Source of the DNA: Nostoc cf. edaphicum LEGE 07299
GTDB taxonomy: Bacteria > Cyanobacteriota > Cyanobacteriia > Cyanobacteriales > Nostocaceae
Length of the DNA stretch: 5,137 bases
Direction of reading: 5' to 3'
Assembly (NCBI RefSeq): GCF_015207245.1
Contig: NZ_JADEXF010000351.1
Coordinates: 1 to 5,137 of the forward strand
Shown here: positions 1 to 5,095 of the stretch, piece after piece
Layout: each line of letters begins with the position of its first letter
Position numbering within the stretch: the first letter of the stretch is position 1
Program-made: the position numbers and the translations under genes
Notes under the pieces: generated by a model
The model's database searches: none
The model's input: only the letters and a program-made list of their open reading frames with translations
What the model was told of the DNA's origin: nothing

Positions 1-266
1 CTATTGGTAAACAGATTGTTCGTTCGGCAGATAGTATTGGAGCCAATATAGCAGAAGGTGTAGGAAGAGGTAGTTTTCAAGACAATAGACGTTTTATCAA
101 AATCGCAAGAGGTTCTTTGAATGAAACTCAACATTGGTTAAGACGGGCTTATACTCGTAACCTTTTAACTACTGAACAGATAAATGCAATCAAAACAATC
201 ATTAACGAACTAGCACCCAAATTAAACTCCTATCTAAACTCAATTGGCAATGTCCCAGATGACTAA
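1..266 (+). CDS. Four-helix-bundle protein (S23 / 23S rRNA intervening-sequence family), 3' part only
   Basis: The first complete codon is at position 3 and the frame runs to a TAA at 264-266, giving 87 visible residues; the start lies outside the window. Visible features: IVRSADSIGANIAEGVGRGS near the beginning, matching the family pattern of an alpha helix with SI-x-NIAEG-x-GR, then the RRFIKIARGSLNET segment, which corresponds to the conserved A-x-GSL-x-E helix, and a last amphipathic helix with TTEQINAIKTIINELAPKL. Family members are about 115-125 residues, so some 30-40 N-terminal residues are missing. The family was first noticed in intervening sequences of 23S rRNA genes, but most copies, as here, are free-standing genes of unknown function that form helical-bundle oligomers. 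There is no rRNA sequence around it in this window. It converges on the ABC permease gene with only a heptad array between. Family assignment is firm; function is unknown. Confidence 0.85.
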   Translation, partial: IGKQIVRSADSIGANIAEGVGRGSFQDNRRFIKIARGSLNETQHWLRRAYTRNLLTTEQINAIKTIINELAPKLNSYLNSIGNVPDD

Positions 267-302
267 TAACAAGTGACCAAGGACAAATGACAAATGACAA
301 AT
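261..302. repeat. Short tandem heptad array (GACAAAT type, six units)
   Basis: Six heptads lie in one register: GACTAAT (261-267), AACAAGT (268-274), GACCAAG (275-281), then three perfect GACAAAT copies (282-288, 289-295, 296-302). The first unit contains the last Asp codon and the TAA stop of the four-helix-bundle gene, and the array ends two bases before the stop codon of the convergent permease gene (305-307). This matches the short tandemly repeated repetitive sequences known from filamentous cyanobacteria. It fills the whole convergent intergenic space; no hairpin terminator is visible there. Confidence 0.8.
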
Positions 303-304
303 AA

Positions 305-1117
305 CTATTGCCTTTGAAAACGCAGTGCATCAATTGATTGAGCTGTGAGAAAGATGCCCAAAAAAATGTAACTGGCGAATAAAATTAAGCCGCTGGTATC
401 AAAAATGCCTTGAATGAAAGTGTTGTAATGTTTCAGCAATGACAGATAACCTAATGCTTCGCCCACGGGGCCAGGGATAATTTTGGCGATTAAATCAATG
501 AATAACAACAATAAAATTACTGCAAAGGTAAGAACGGCAGATAAAATTGTGCTGTCTGTTAATGAGGAAATAAACATTCCTAAAGATAAAATTGCCGCTG
601 CTAGCAAGATTAATCCAAAATGACCCAGCAAGGGAATTGAGAGTGCCATTGGTGGATTTGATCCACTAATGGCGATCGCTTCAAACACTAGCATGGGTAA
701 AACCATCGTGGTAAAAAATGTTAGCACGCCTAATAACTTACCCAAAGCTACCGCCCAATTGGTGATTGGTGAGGTGGCTAACAGTTCTAAAGTGCCCCGT
801 TTCCGTTCTTCGGCATAGAGTCCCATCGAAAGAATTGGCAGGGTAAACAACAATAGCCACCCCATACTATCCAAAAATCCCCGGATAAATTCATAGGGGA
901 CATCTATCGGCGGTACTGGCACTCCTAGTTGTTGCCCTTGTGCATCTATTGCCGCGACTCCTACCAAAATGCCATTTGGCCCTAGCAAAATCATCACGAA
1001 GAATAACCCCGCCATGAACCAAAATATGCCTGCGATCGCATAAGCTAAGGGCGATACAAAATAACTCTGTAACTCTCGGCGATAAATGGCAATAATATTA
1101 CTCAGTACTATACCCAT
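305..1117 (-). CDS. ABC-2 type transporter permease (GldF-like), six-helix membrane subunit
   Basis: The 270-residue protein is an integral membrane subunit of an ABC-2 (DrrB/GldF-like) transporter and should form the channel driven by the ATPase encoded just upstream. It starts with a short cytoplasmic helix containing YRRELQSYF, then six hydrophobic segments at about 25-46, 84-102, 127-148, 163-184, 190-211 and 244-262. Between segments 2 and 3 is the coupling-loop motif AEERKRGTLELLATSPIT (102-119), diagnostic for ABC-2 permeases that work with GldA/DrrA/Nos-type ATPases. A roughly 35-residue loop between segments 1 and 2 (47-82) is predicted to be outside. Its ATG follows the ATPase stop codon directly (TAAATG), and a strong AAGGAG lies 8 nt upstream inside the ATPase gene, so translation is coupled and the start is secure. 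The substrate cannot be told from sequence; the link to gliding is by homology with GldF only. Confidence 0.92.
   Translation of the reverse strand: MGIVLSNIIAIYRRELQSYFVSPLAYAIAGIFWFMAGLFFVMILLGPNGILVGVAAIDAQGQQLGVPVPPIDVPYEFIRGFLDSMGWLLLFTLPILSMGLYAEERKRGTLELLATSPITNWAVALGKLLGVLTFFTTMVLPMLVFEAIAISGSNPPMALSIPLLGHFGLILLAAAILSLGMFISSLTDSTILSAVLTFAVILLLLFIDLIAKIIPGPVGEALGYLSLLKHYNTFIQGIFDTSGLILFASYIFLGIFLTAQSIDALRFQRQ
672..679. repeat. HIP1 octamer (first of six)
   Basis: The palindrome GCGATCGC occurs at 672-679, 1032-1039, 1793-1800, 2130-2137, 3284-3291 and 4753-4760, about once per 860 bp. Four copies are inside coding sequence (two in the permease, one in the ATPase, one in the c-di-GMP regulator) and two are intergenic. 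HIP1 is highly over-represented in many cyanobacterial genomes and is the best lineage marker in this window. Confidence 0.95.
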
Positions 1118-2119
1118 TTACGCTACTCCTTCTTTGTCTGCTGCTAAGTCTACATCAGGATCGAAATTCTTTTCTTCTGTGGTCAGTTGCAAGAATACAT
1201 CTTCTAAGGTGGCGTTAACCCGCCGCAATTCATGTAAACCGAATCCTGCACGCACTAAGGTTGTGGCAATATCCTTTCCTGGTTCTTTTCCCGGTTGCGA
1301 TATCACCCGCAGATAAGCGCGATTTTCCTGGGGTTGATGTCCTCCGGCTGTGGGAATTGATTCTATCAGGCTCACACCCGCGACTTTTTGCAATACCTGT
1401 TTTGCTAGGGCGGCTTCTCCTTCTATTTCCAATTCATACCCAGAACCCCCTGTCAACTGAGTCATCAGGTTTTCTGGTGTATTTGTTGCCACAACTTTAC
1501 CGCGATTGATGATGGCGACGCGGCTGCAAGTCATGCTTACTTCTGGCAGAATGTGCGTGGAAAGAATAATTGTGTGAGTACCAGCGAGGCTTTTAATTAA
1601 ATTCCGCACCTCAATTATTTGCCGGGGATCGAGTCCAACGGTGGGTTCATCCAAAATGATCGCTGGGGGATCGTGAACGATCGCTTGAGCAATTCCGACA
1701 CGTTGGCGGTATCCTTTGGAGAGTTTGCGAATAATTACTCGCCGCTTATCTTCTAAGTTGCAGCGTTCGATGGCGGCTGTCACCTTATTAGGGCGATCGC
1801 CTGCTGATACTCCCTTAATTCGGGCGACAAAATGCAAAAATCCCTCCACCGTCATGTCTGGATATAATGGCGGTGTTTCCGGTAAATAACCAATGCGTTG
1901 GCGCACAGCTAGGGAATTTTCATGGACATCATAACCAGCAATCCGGGCATTTCCATTGGTTGCCGGTAAATAACCAGCCAGAATCCGCATGGTTGTGGTT
2001 TTTCCAGCGCCATTGGGGCCCAACAGCCCTAAAATCTCCCCAGGCTCGACGCTAAAGGTGACATCAGTAATCGCTGGGGTAGAGCCGTATATTTTACTCA
2101 GATGTTCAACTTCAATCAT
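1118..2119 (-). CDS. ABC transporter ATP-binding protein (GldA/CcmA-like, ABC-2 partner)
   Basis: The 333-residue cytoplasmic ATPase drives the ABC-2 permease encoded immediately downstream. Nucleotide-binding motifs are all present: Walker A GPNGAGKTT (34-42), the Q-loop region with GYLPETPPLYP (77-87), signature LSKGYRQR (133-140), Walker B AIILDEPT (153-160) with catalytic Glu158, D-loop VGLDP (161-165) and switch His189 in STH. The SKGYRQR form instead of SGGQ, and YLPE in place of the usual Q-loop glutamine, are typical of the GldA/DrrA group. Residues from about 220 on form the C-terminal accessory domain with the closing motif ATLEDVFLQLT (303-312), followed by an acidic tail. The N-terminus MIEVEHLSKIYG is canonical, so the ATG at 2119-2117 is very likely correct, although no strong Shine-Dalgarno precedes it. 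Transcription probably begins at the TATAAT box just upstream. The transported substrate is unknown; two subunits are expected per transporter. Confidence 0.95.
   Translation of the reverse strand: MIEVEHLSKIYGSTPAITDVTFSVEPGEILGLLGPNGAGKTTTMRILAGYLPATNGNARIAGYDVHENSLAVRQRIGYLPETPPLYPDMTVEGFLHFVARIKGVSAGDRPNKVTAAIERCNLEDKRRVIIRKLSKGYRQRVGIAQAIVHDPPAIILDEPTVGLDPRQIIEVRNLIKSLAGTHTIILSTHILPEVSMTCSRVAIINRGKVVATNTPENLMTQLTGGSGYELEIEGEAALAKQVLQKVAGVSLIESIPTAGGHQPQENRAYLRVISQPGKEPGKDIATTLVRAGFGLHELRRVNATLEDVFLQLTTEEKNFDPDVDLAADKEGVA
1126..1131 (-). promoter_or_regulatory. Ribosome binding site for the permease, inside the ATPase gene
   Basis: On the minus strand AAGGAG lies within the last codons of the ATPase gene, 8 nt before the permease ATG (1117-1115). 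The ATPase stop codon (1120-1118) touches this ATG without a spacer. The placement fixes the permease start and indicates translational coupling of a fixed-ratio pair. Confidence 0.8.
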
Positions 2120-2129
2120 CCGTATAGTG

Positions 2130-2137
2130 GCGATCGC
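2130..2137. repeat. HIP1 octamer in the ABC operon leader
   Basis: This copy lies between the proposed -10 box (2145-2140) and the ATPase start codon, so it would include the predicted transcription start at about 2133. Whether it has a regulatory effect is not known. Confidence 0.9.
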
Positions 2138-2139
2138 AA

Positions 2140-2145
2140 ATTATA
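2140..2145 (-). promoter_or_regulatory. Probable -10 box of the ABC operon promoter
   Basis: Reading the minus strand there is a perfect TATAAT 20 nt upstream of the ATPase ATG. With a start site about 7 nt further on, the 5' leader would be only about 14 nt and without a clear Shine-Dalgarno. At 17-nt spacing the upstream hexamer is GATTTA, a poor -35; a TTGCGA sits at 20-nt spacing. The promoter may therefore depend on an activator or be of the -10-only kind. Inferred from sequence only. Confidence 0.5.
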
Positions 2146-2216
2146 GAATACCCAATCATCTTAAATCGCAATATTGAGTATGGGGGACTGGCACAAAGAT
2201 TGGCTGACAATGGGTA

Positions 2217-2245
2217 AAGTTCCTGAAAAACCTCTTTAGGGACTT
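2217..2245 (+). other. Hairpin of 11 bp, foldable as plus-strand RNA
   Basis: AAGTTCCTGAA (2217-2227) pairs with TTTAGGGACTT (2235-2245) around a 7-nt loop. Two of the pairs are G-U in plus-strand RNA and would be A-C mismatches on the minus strand, so if it is functional it acts in a plus-strand transcript. No T-tract follows, so it is not a typical terminator. It may be chance. Confidence 0.3.
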
Positions 2246-2251
2246 CCAAAT

Positions 2252-2281
2252 AAAAAAACATCCCAAATTTTATTGTGGGAT
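2252..2281 (-). terminator. Intrinsic terminator on the minus strand
   Basis: In minus-strand RNA, AUCCCA (2281-2276) pairs with UGGGAU (2265-2260) around a 10-nt loop, and after one G the transcript reads seven U (2258-2252). No minus-strand protein gene lies upstream of it within the 250 bp back to the regulator start, so it must end a non-coding transcript, antisense readthrough from the regulator gene, or a regulated leader of the ABC operon, whose proposed -10 box lies about 107 bp downstream. The stem is only 6 bp, which fits a moderate or conditional terminator. Confidence 0.55.
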
Positions 2282-2476
2282 CGGTGTCCTCACTGGTTCC
2301 ATAGTCGAGTTAACTAAGCAGGTATCCTGAAAGAAACTATTTCTCATTTCTCTTTTGAGTGCAGACAAGGGCGAGATTAGCCAGCCACTTGAACGCCGAT
2401 TTACTTACCAGCTTGCAAATCGTTGGTGCATCTGTTAGTCATATTTCTTAGCAGCTAATCGGTGTTGTTTGGGATG
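2252..2476 (-). ncRNA. Candidate small RNA or attenuator leader, unnamed
   Basis: A minus-strand transcript from about 2476 to the U-tract at 2252 would be about 225 nt and could close on itself: CAUCCCAAA at its 5' end (2476-2468) is perfectly complementary to UUUGGGAUG just before the U-tract (2267-2259). Nested inside is ACUAACAG (2439-2432) pairing with CUG-UUAGU (2321-2313, one bulged base at 2318), and a local hairpin CGAUUU/AAAUCG (2422-2397). The 3' UUUGGGAUG also forms the terminator stem, so the two folds exclude each other. No minus-strand promoter is convincing; a CATAAT box at 2519-2514 is possible. No sequence signature of tmRNA, RNase P RNA, SRP RNA or Yfr1 was seen. The call is an inference from structure and the terminator alone. 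Confidence 0.35.
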
Positions 2477-2506
2477 AAAATGGGGCGGATTAACTCAAAT
2501 TTTGCC

Positions 2507-2535
2507 AAGGAGATTATGAGGTATGAGGTATGAGT
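2507..2535 (+). promoter_or_regulatory. Translation start region with tandem heptads and three ATGs
   Basis: A good AAGGAG (2507-2512) is followed by ATGAGGT (2516-2522), ATGAGGT (2523-2529) and ATGAGTG (2530-2536). The three ATGs fall in three different frames and only the one at 2530 opens the regulator. The ATG at 2516 gives MRYEV and stops at 2531-2533, overlapping the true start as ATGA; the ATG at 2523 gives MRYE and stops at 2535-2537. AAGGAG is 17 nt from the true ATG, which is too far, whereas GAGG at 2518-2521, inside the first heptad, is 8 nt away and probably serves as its Shine-Dalgarno. Confidence 0.6.
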
Positions 2536-4710
2536 GAACCCTTGAACGTTCTAATGGTTGAAGATTCAGAAATCGATGCCATGTTAGTTATCCGTGAACT
2601 GCGTCGCGGTGGTTTCAATCCGATCTGGCAACGTGTCGAAACCGTCGAGGAGCTACACACAGCCCTCAATAGCCGTACCTGGGATGTGATAATTTCAGAT
2701 TACCGATTGCCTGGATTTAATGCTCCTATGGCTTTGGAAGTAGCAAAGCAGAGTCAAAAAGATATTCCTTTCATTCTCGTTTCTGGCACAATCGGCGAAG
2801 TATCTGCTGTGGAAATGATGAAAGCAGGCGCTCATGATTATGTGATGAAAGACAATTTAAGCCGATTGCCAGTGGCGGTGCGTCGAGAACTTCGGGATAC
2901 TCAAGTGCGGGCAGAGCGCCAACAAGCCCAAAATCTGTTACAAACATTAGCATCTAATATACCGGGAATAATTTATAGCTTTGTACATCATTTTGATGGT
3001 TCTATTGTCTTTGAATACATCAGTTTAGGCTGTCTGGATCTTCTAGAATTAACACCAGATCAAATTTTATCAGATGCCTCTCTGTGCTTTGCACAAATCC
3101 ATATTGATGACCGTGCCGGATGTTATACGGCTGCCAAACAAAGCGCTCAAACTTTAAAACCATTCTCTTATGAATGGCGATTAGTTACACCCTCTGGCAA
3201 ACTCAAATGGGTACAGGCAAGTGCGCGTTCGGAGTGTCGAAAAAACAAGGATATTGTCTGGCATGGTGTTTTATTAGATGTAAGCGATCGCAAACAAGCA
3301 CAAGAACTGATTATTCACAACGCCTTACACGATCCATTGACAGATTTACCGAATCGGACGCTTTTGGTAGAACGGCTTGAATTATCGATTAACCGAGCCA
3401 AACGAATAGAAACCTATCGTTACGCCGTCTTATTTCTCGATCTAGATCGGTTCAAAGTGATCAATGATAGTTTAGGACATTTAGCTGGAGATCAACTACT
3501 TAAAAGCATTGCTCAGAAACTAAAAACTCATCTGCGAGAGATTGATTTAGTCGCTCGAATCGGTGGTGACGAATTCGTAATTCTCTTGGAAGATATTTCT
3601 GGTATGGAAAAAGCTATTCAAATTACTGAGCGGATTCTAAAAGATTTTCAAACACCATTGATACTTAATGATTCGGAAGTGGTTATCAGTACGAGCATCG
3701 GTATTGTCTTAGGAACAAAGAACTATTCTCACGCCTCCGATTTACTCCGAGATGCCGATATTGCCATGTATAGAGCCAAATCCCAAGATAGAAGTTCGTA
3801 CAAAATTTTTGATATAGAAATGCACACTCAAGCCGTAAATCGGCTAACTCTAGAAACGGATATCCGTAAAGCTCTCGAACGAGAAGAGTTTGTTATATAC
3901 TATCAGCCGATTGTTGATATACTTGGCGATGCCTCCGGCGAACCAAGCCAACAGGTTAGTAGAGAATTGCAGTTGCAAGGAGTTCGGCTGATAGGATTTG
4001 AGGCATTAGTGCGCTGGCAACACCCAACTCGCGGGTTGATTTTGCCGGAGGAATTTATTCCTGTTGCCGAAGAAACAGGGCTAATTGTGCAAATCGATCG
4101 CTGGATGTTCTACAAAGCTTGTCAACAACTGGCAAACTGGAAAACCAAGTTTGCTAGTCACTTCCCGCTCAAGATGAGTATTAATCTCTCTGCTCAAAAT
4201 ATTCGCCAAGCTAGCTTAATTGATGATATCGATCAAACACTAGCTCAAACAGGTTTAGAAGGCGATTCCATAGCCTTAGAAATTACTGAGAGTATGTTAA
4301 TTGACAATATCAGTCAGACAATTGATTTATTAACCCAATTAAAGGATAGAAAAATTCAAATCAGCATTGATGACTTTGGTAGCGGTTATTCATCGCTTAA
4401 TTATCTCCATCGTTTACCTGCTGATAATTTGAAGATCGATCGCTCCTTTGTAAGCCAGATGCAGGAAGGGAACCGTAATTATCAGGTTGTTAGTACTATT
4501 ATTGCTTTGAGCAATCAACTCGGATTAGCCGTTATTGCAGAAGGTATTGAAACACCACAACAACTTCAATGGTTACAGGAACTTGGCTGCGAATTTGGTC
4601 AAGGTTATGTGTTCTCTAAACCTCTAAGACATGAGACAGCAGAAGTACTTCTAGCAAGTCAAATTATGTATTTATCCTCTGGTGAGGACGGCAACAGATG
4701 CACTAATTAA
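2530..4710 (+). CDS. Response regulator with REC-PAS-GGDEF-EAL domains (c-di-GMP synthesis/degradation)
   Basis: The 726-residue protein has no membrane segment and should be cytoplasmic. The REC domain (about 5-122) has acidic Glu11/Asp12, phospho-acceptor Asp57 in SDYRLPG, Ser85 and Lys107. A helical linker (about 115-140) leads to a PAS domain (about 140-256) ending in the typical VSDRKQAQE. The GGDEF domain (about 262-430) has metal-binding Asp304 in LDLDRFK, an intact GGDEF (345-349) and an RxxD product-inhibition site (Arg336, Asp339), so it looks like an active, feedback-controlled diguanylate cyclase. The EAL domain (about 440-705) keeps EAL (491-493), Asn552, Glu584, Asp614/Asp615, Lys635, Glu671 and Gln691 with canonical spacing from Asn552 on, so phosphodiesterase activity is also expected. 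Phosphorylation and PAS ligand presumably select the output. No histidine kinase is adjacent. An extra segment of about 17 residues lies between QPIVD (459-463) and GFEAL. The start was chosen because REC begins at once; the two upstream ATGs are out of frame. Confidence 0.95.
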   Translation: MSEPLNVLMVEDSEIDAMLVIRELRRGGFNPIWQRVETVEELHTALNSRTWDVIISDYRLPGFNAPMALEVAKQSQKDIPFILVSGTIGEVSAVEMMKAGAHDYVMKDNLSRLPVAVRRELRDTQVRAERQQAQNLLQTLASNIPGIIYSFVHHFDGSIVFEYISLGCLDLLELTPDQILSDASLCFAQIHIDDRAGCYTAAKQSAQTLKPFSYEWRLVTPSGKLKWVQASARSECRKNKDIVWHGVLLDVSDRKQAQELIIHNALHDPLTDLPNRTLLVERLELSINRAKRIETYRYAVLFLDLDRFKVINDSLGHLAGDQLLKSIAQKLKTHLREIDLVARIGGDEFVILLEDISGMEKAIQITERILKDFQTPLILNDSEVVISTSIGIVLGTKNYSHASDLLRDADIAMYRAKSQDRSSYKIFDIEMHTQAVNRLTLETDIRKALEREEFVIYYQPIVDILGDASGEPSQQVSRELQLQGVRLIGFEALVRWQHPTRGLILPEEFIPVAEETGLIVQIDRWMFYKACQQLANWKTKFASHFPLKMSINLSAQNIRQASLIDDIDQTLAQTGLEGDSIALEITESMLIDNISQTIDLLTQLKDRKIQISIDDFGSGYSSLNYLHRLPADNLKIDRSFVSQMQEGNRNYQVVSTIIALSNQLGLAVIAEGIETPQQLQWLQELGCEFGQGYVFSKPLRHETAEVLLASQIMYLSSGEDGNRCTN
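3923..3951 (+). repeat. Small palindromic repeat-like insertion within the EAL coding region
   Basis: TTGGC (3923-3927) and GCCAA (3947-3951) are inverted repeats flanking a GC-rich core with GCC-TCC-GGC, rich in GGCGATGCC-like sequence that resembles small palindromic repeats dispersed in Nostoc-type genomes. It lies in the part of the gene coding for residues 465-474, exactly where the protein has about 17 residues more than usual for EAL domains between QPIVD and GFEAL. The insertion is in frame. The likeness to a dispersed repeat is from memory of such repeats, not from a search. Confidence 0.35.
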
Positions 4711-4752
4711 AAAAGCAGAAAAAGCTCTTGGCAAAGTCAAAATATAAAGAAA

Positions 4753-4760
4753 GCGATCGC
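4753..4760. repeat. HIP1 octamer after the regulator gene
   Basis: This intergenic copy lies 43 bp past the TAA of the regulator and 8 bp before an AT-rich hairpin. Confidence 0.9.
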
Positions 4761-4768
4761 GTCGTTAT

Positions 4769-4793
4769 TATATCTAGTAGCTAAATAGATATA
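4769..4793. repeat. Inverted repeat, 8-bp arms, downstream of the regulator gene
   Basis: TATATCTA (4769-4776) and TAGATATA (4786-4793) are perfect inverted repeats around a 9-nt loop. The stem is AT-rich and no T-tract follows on either strand, so it is not a standard terminator; it could stabilise the 3' end of the regulator mRNA or be a binding site for a dimeric protein. Confidence 0.35.
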
Positions 4794-5030
4794 CTGGCGA
4801 TATCAATAATTTACTTATTCATTAAAATTTCCATATTGATGGCAACCAAATAAATAGTAGTATGGCAGTTAATGAACAGCAGCCAATATGTGATATTTAT
4901 CTCTATCCTGAACCAAATAATATTCTATAATTTTTATTATAAATTAGTTGTGTGTTTCTATCTAGTATTTCACATTAGCACAATAGTACCATTCATCTTG
5001 ATGGTTCGAGCTAAAATTTTCATTTACATA

Positions 5031-5095
5031 TCAGATAGCTAACAAATAAACCTCTAGCAAAAGAGGTTTTTATAACTCAGCAAAAATCTATCTGA
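5031..5095. repeat. Outer inverted repeat enclosing the terminator
   Basis: TCAGATAG (5031-5038) and CTATCTGA (5088-5095) are perfect 8-bp inverted repeats centred close to the terminator hairpin (5048-5069). Together they could form a nested stem. This may be chance in AT-rich DNA. Confidence 0.3.
5048..5071 (+). terminator. Intrinsic terminator, possibly bidirectional
   Basis: AAACCTCT (5048-5055) pairs perfectly with AGAGGTTT (5062-5069) around the 6-nt loop AGCAAA; a run of five T (5067-5071) followed by ATAA completes it. It lies about 340 nt after the regulator stop codon, so it ends either a long 3' untranslated region or a separate transcript from 4711-5047. On the minus strand the same stem is followed by the weaker TATTTGTT, so it could also serve a convergent gene ending to the right of the window. 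Confidence 0.75.

Larger units (their letters stand above)
2120..2529. other. Divergent intergenic region between the ABC operon and the c-di-GMP regulator
   Basis: This 410-bp stretch holds no recognisable protein gene. From left to right it contains the ABC operon promoter and a HIP1 site, an 11-bp plus-strand RNA hairpin (2217-2245), a minus-strand intrinsic terminator (2252-2281), a 218-bp segment bounded by 9-bp inverted repeats (2259-2267 and 2468-2476), an 8-bp palindrome AGTTAACT (2308-2315), a 6-bp-stem hairpin CGATTT/AAATCG (2397-2422), and an AAGGAG (2507-2512) with heptad repeats before the regulator start. An octamer ATCGGTGT occurs directly repeated at 2280-2287 and 2458-2465. 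No convincing plus-strand promoter with both boxes could be found for the regulator gene. Confidence 0.7.

Noticed and set aside
1..266. A 23S rRNA intervening sequence
   Set aside because: The protein family is associated with such sequences, but the flanking DNA is a heptad array and a transporter gene, with no rRNA sequence in the window.
1086..1509. Plus-strand open frames of 76 and 82 codons opposite the ABC genes
   Set aside because: They are antisense shadows of the ATPase and permease genes, which have full family motifs in the other strand; no recognisable domain in the shadow products.
2180..2239. A 19-codon plus-strand reading frame beginning MGDWHKDWLTMGKVPEKPL
   Set aside because: It looks protein-like but has no ribosome binding site, no homology I recognise, and its 3' part overlaps the 11-bp hairpin; too short to call.
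2120..2529. A c-di-GMP riboswitch in front of the GGDEF-EAL gene
   Set aside because: I looked for the GEMM-type core sequences and did not see them on the plus strand.
2771..2953. A 60-codon minus-strand open frame inside the REC coding region
   Set aside because: Shadow of the response regulator gene, with no start signal or family resemblance.
4862..4930. A 22-codon plus-strand reading frame beginning MAVNEQQPICDIYLYPEP, with a protein-like composition
   Set aside because: No Shine-Dalgarno, no recognised family, and open frames of this size are expected by chance. It could be the remnant of a gene start, but nothing supports that.
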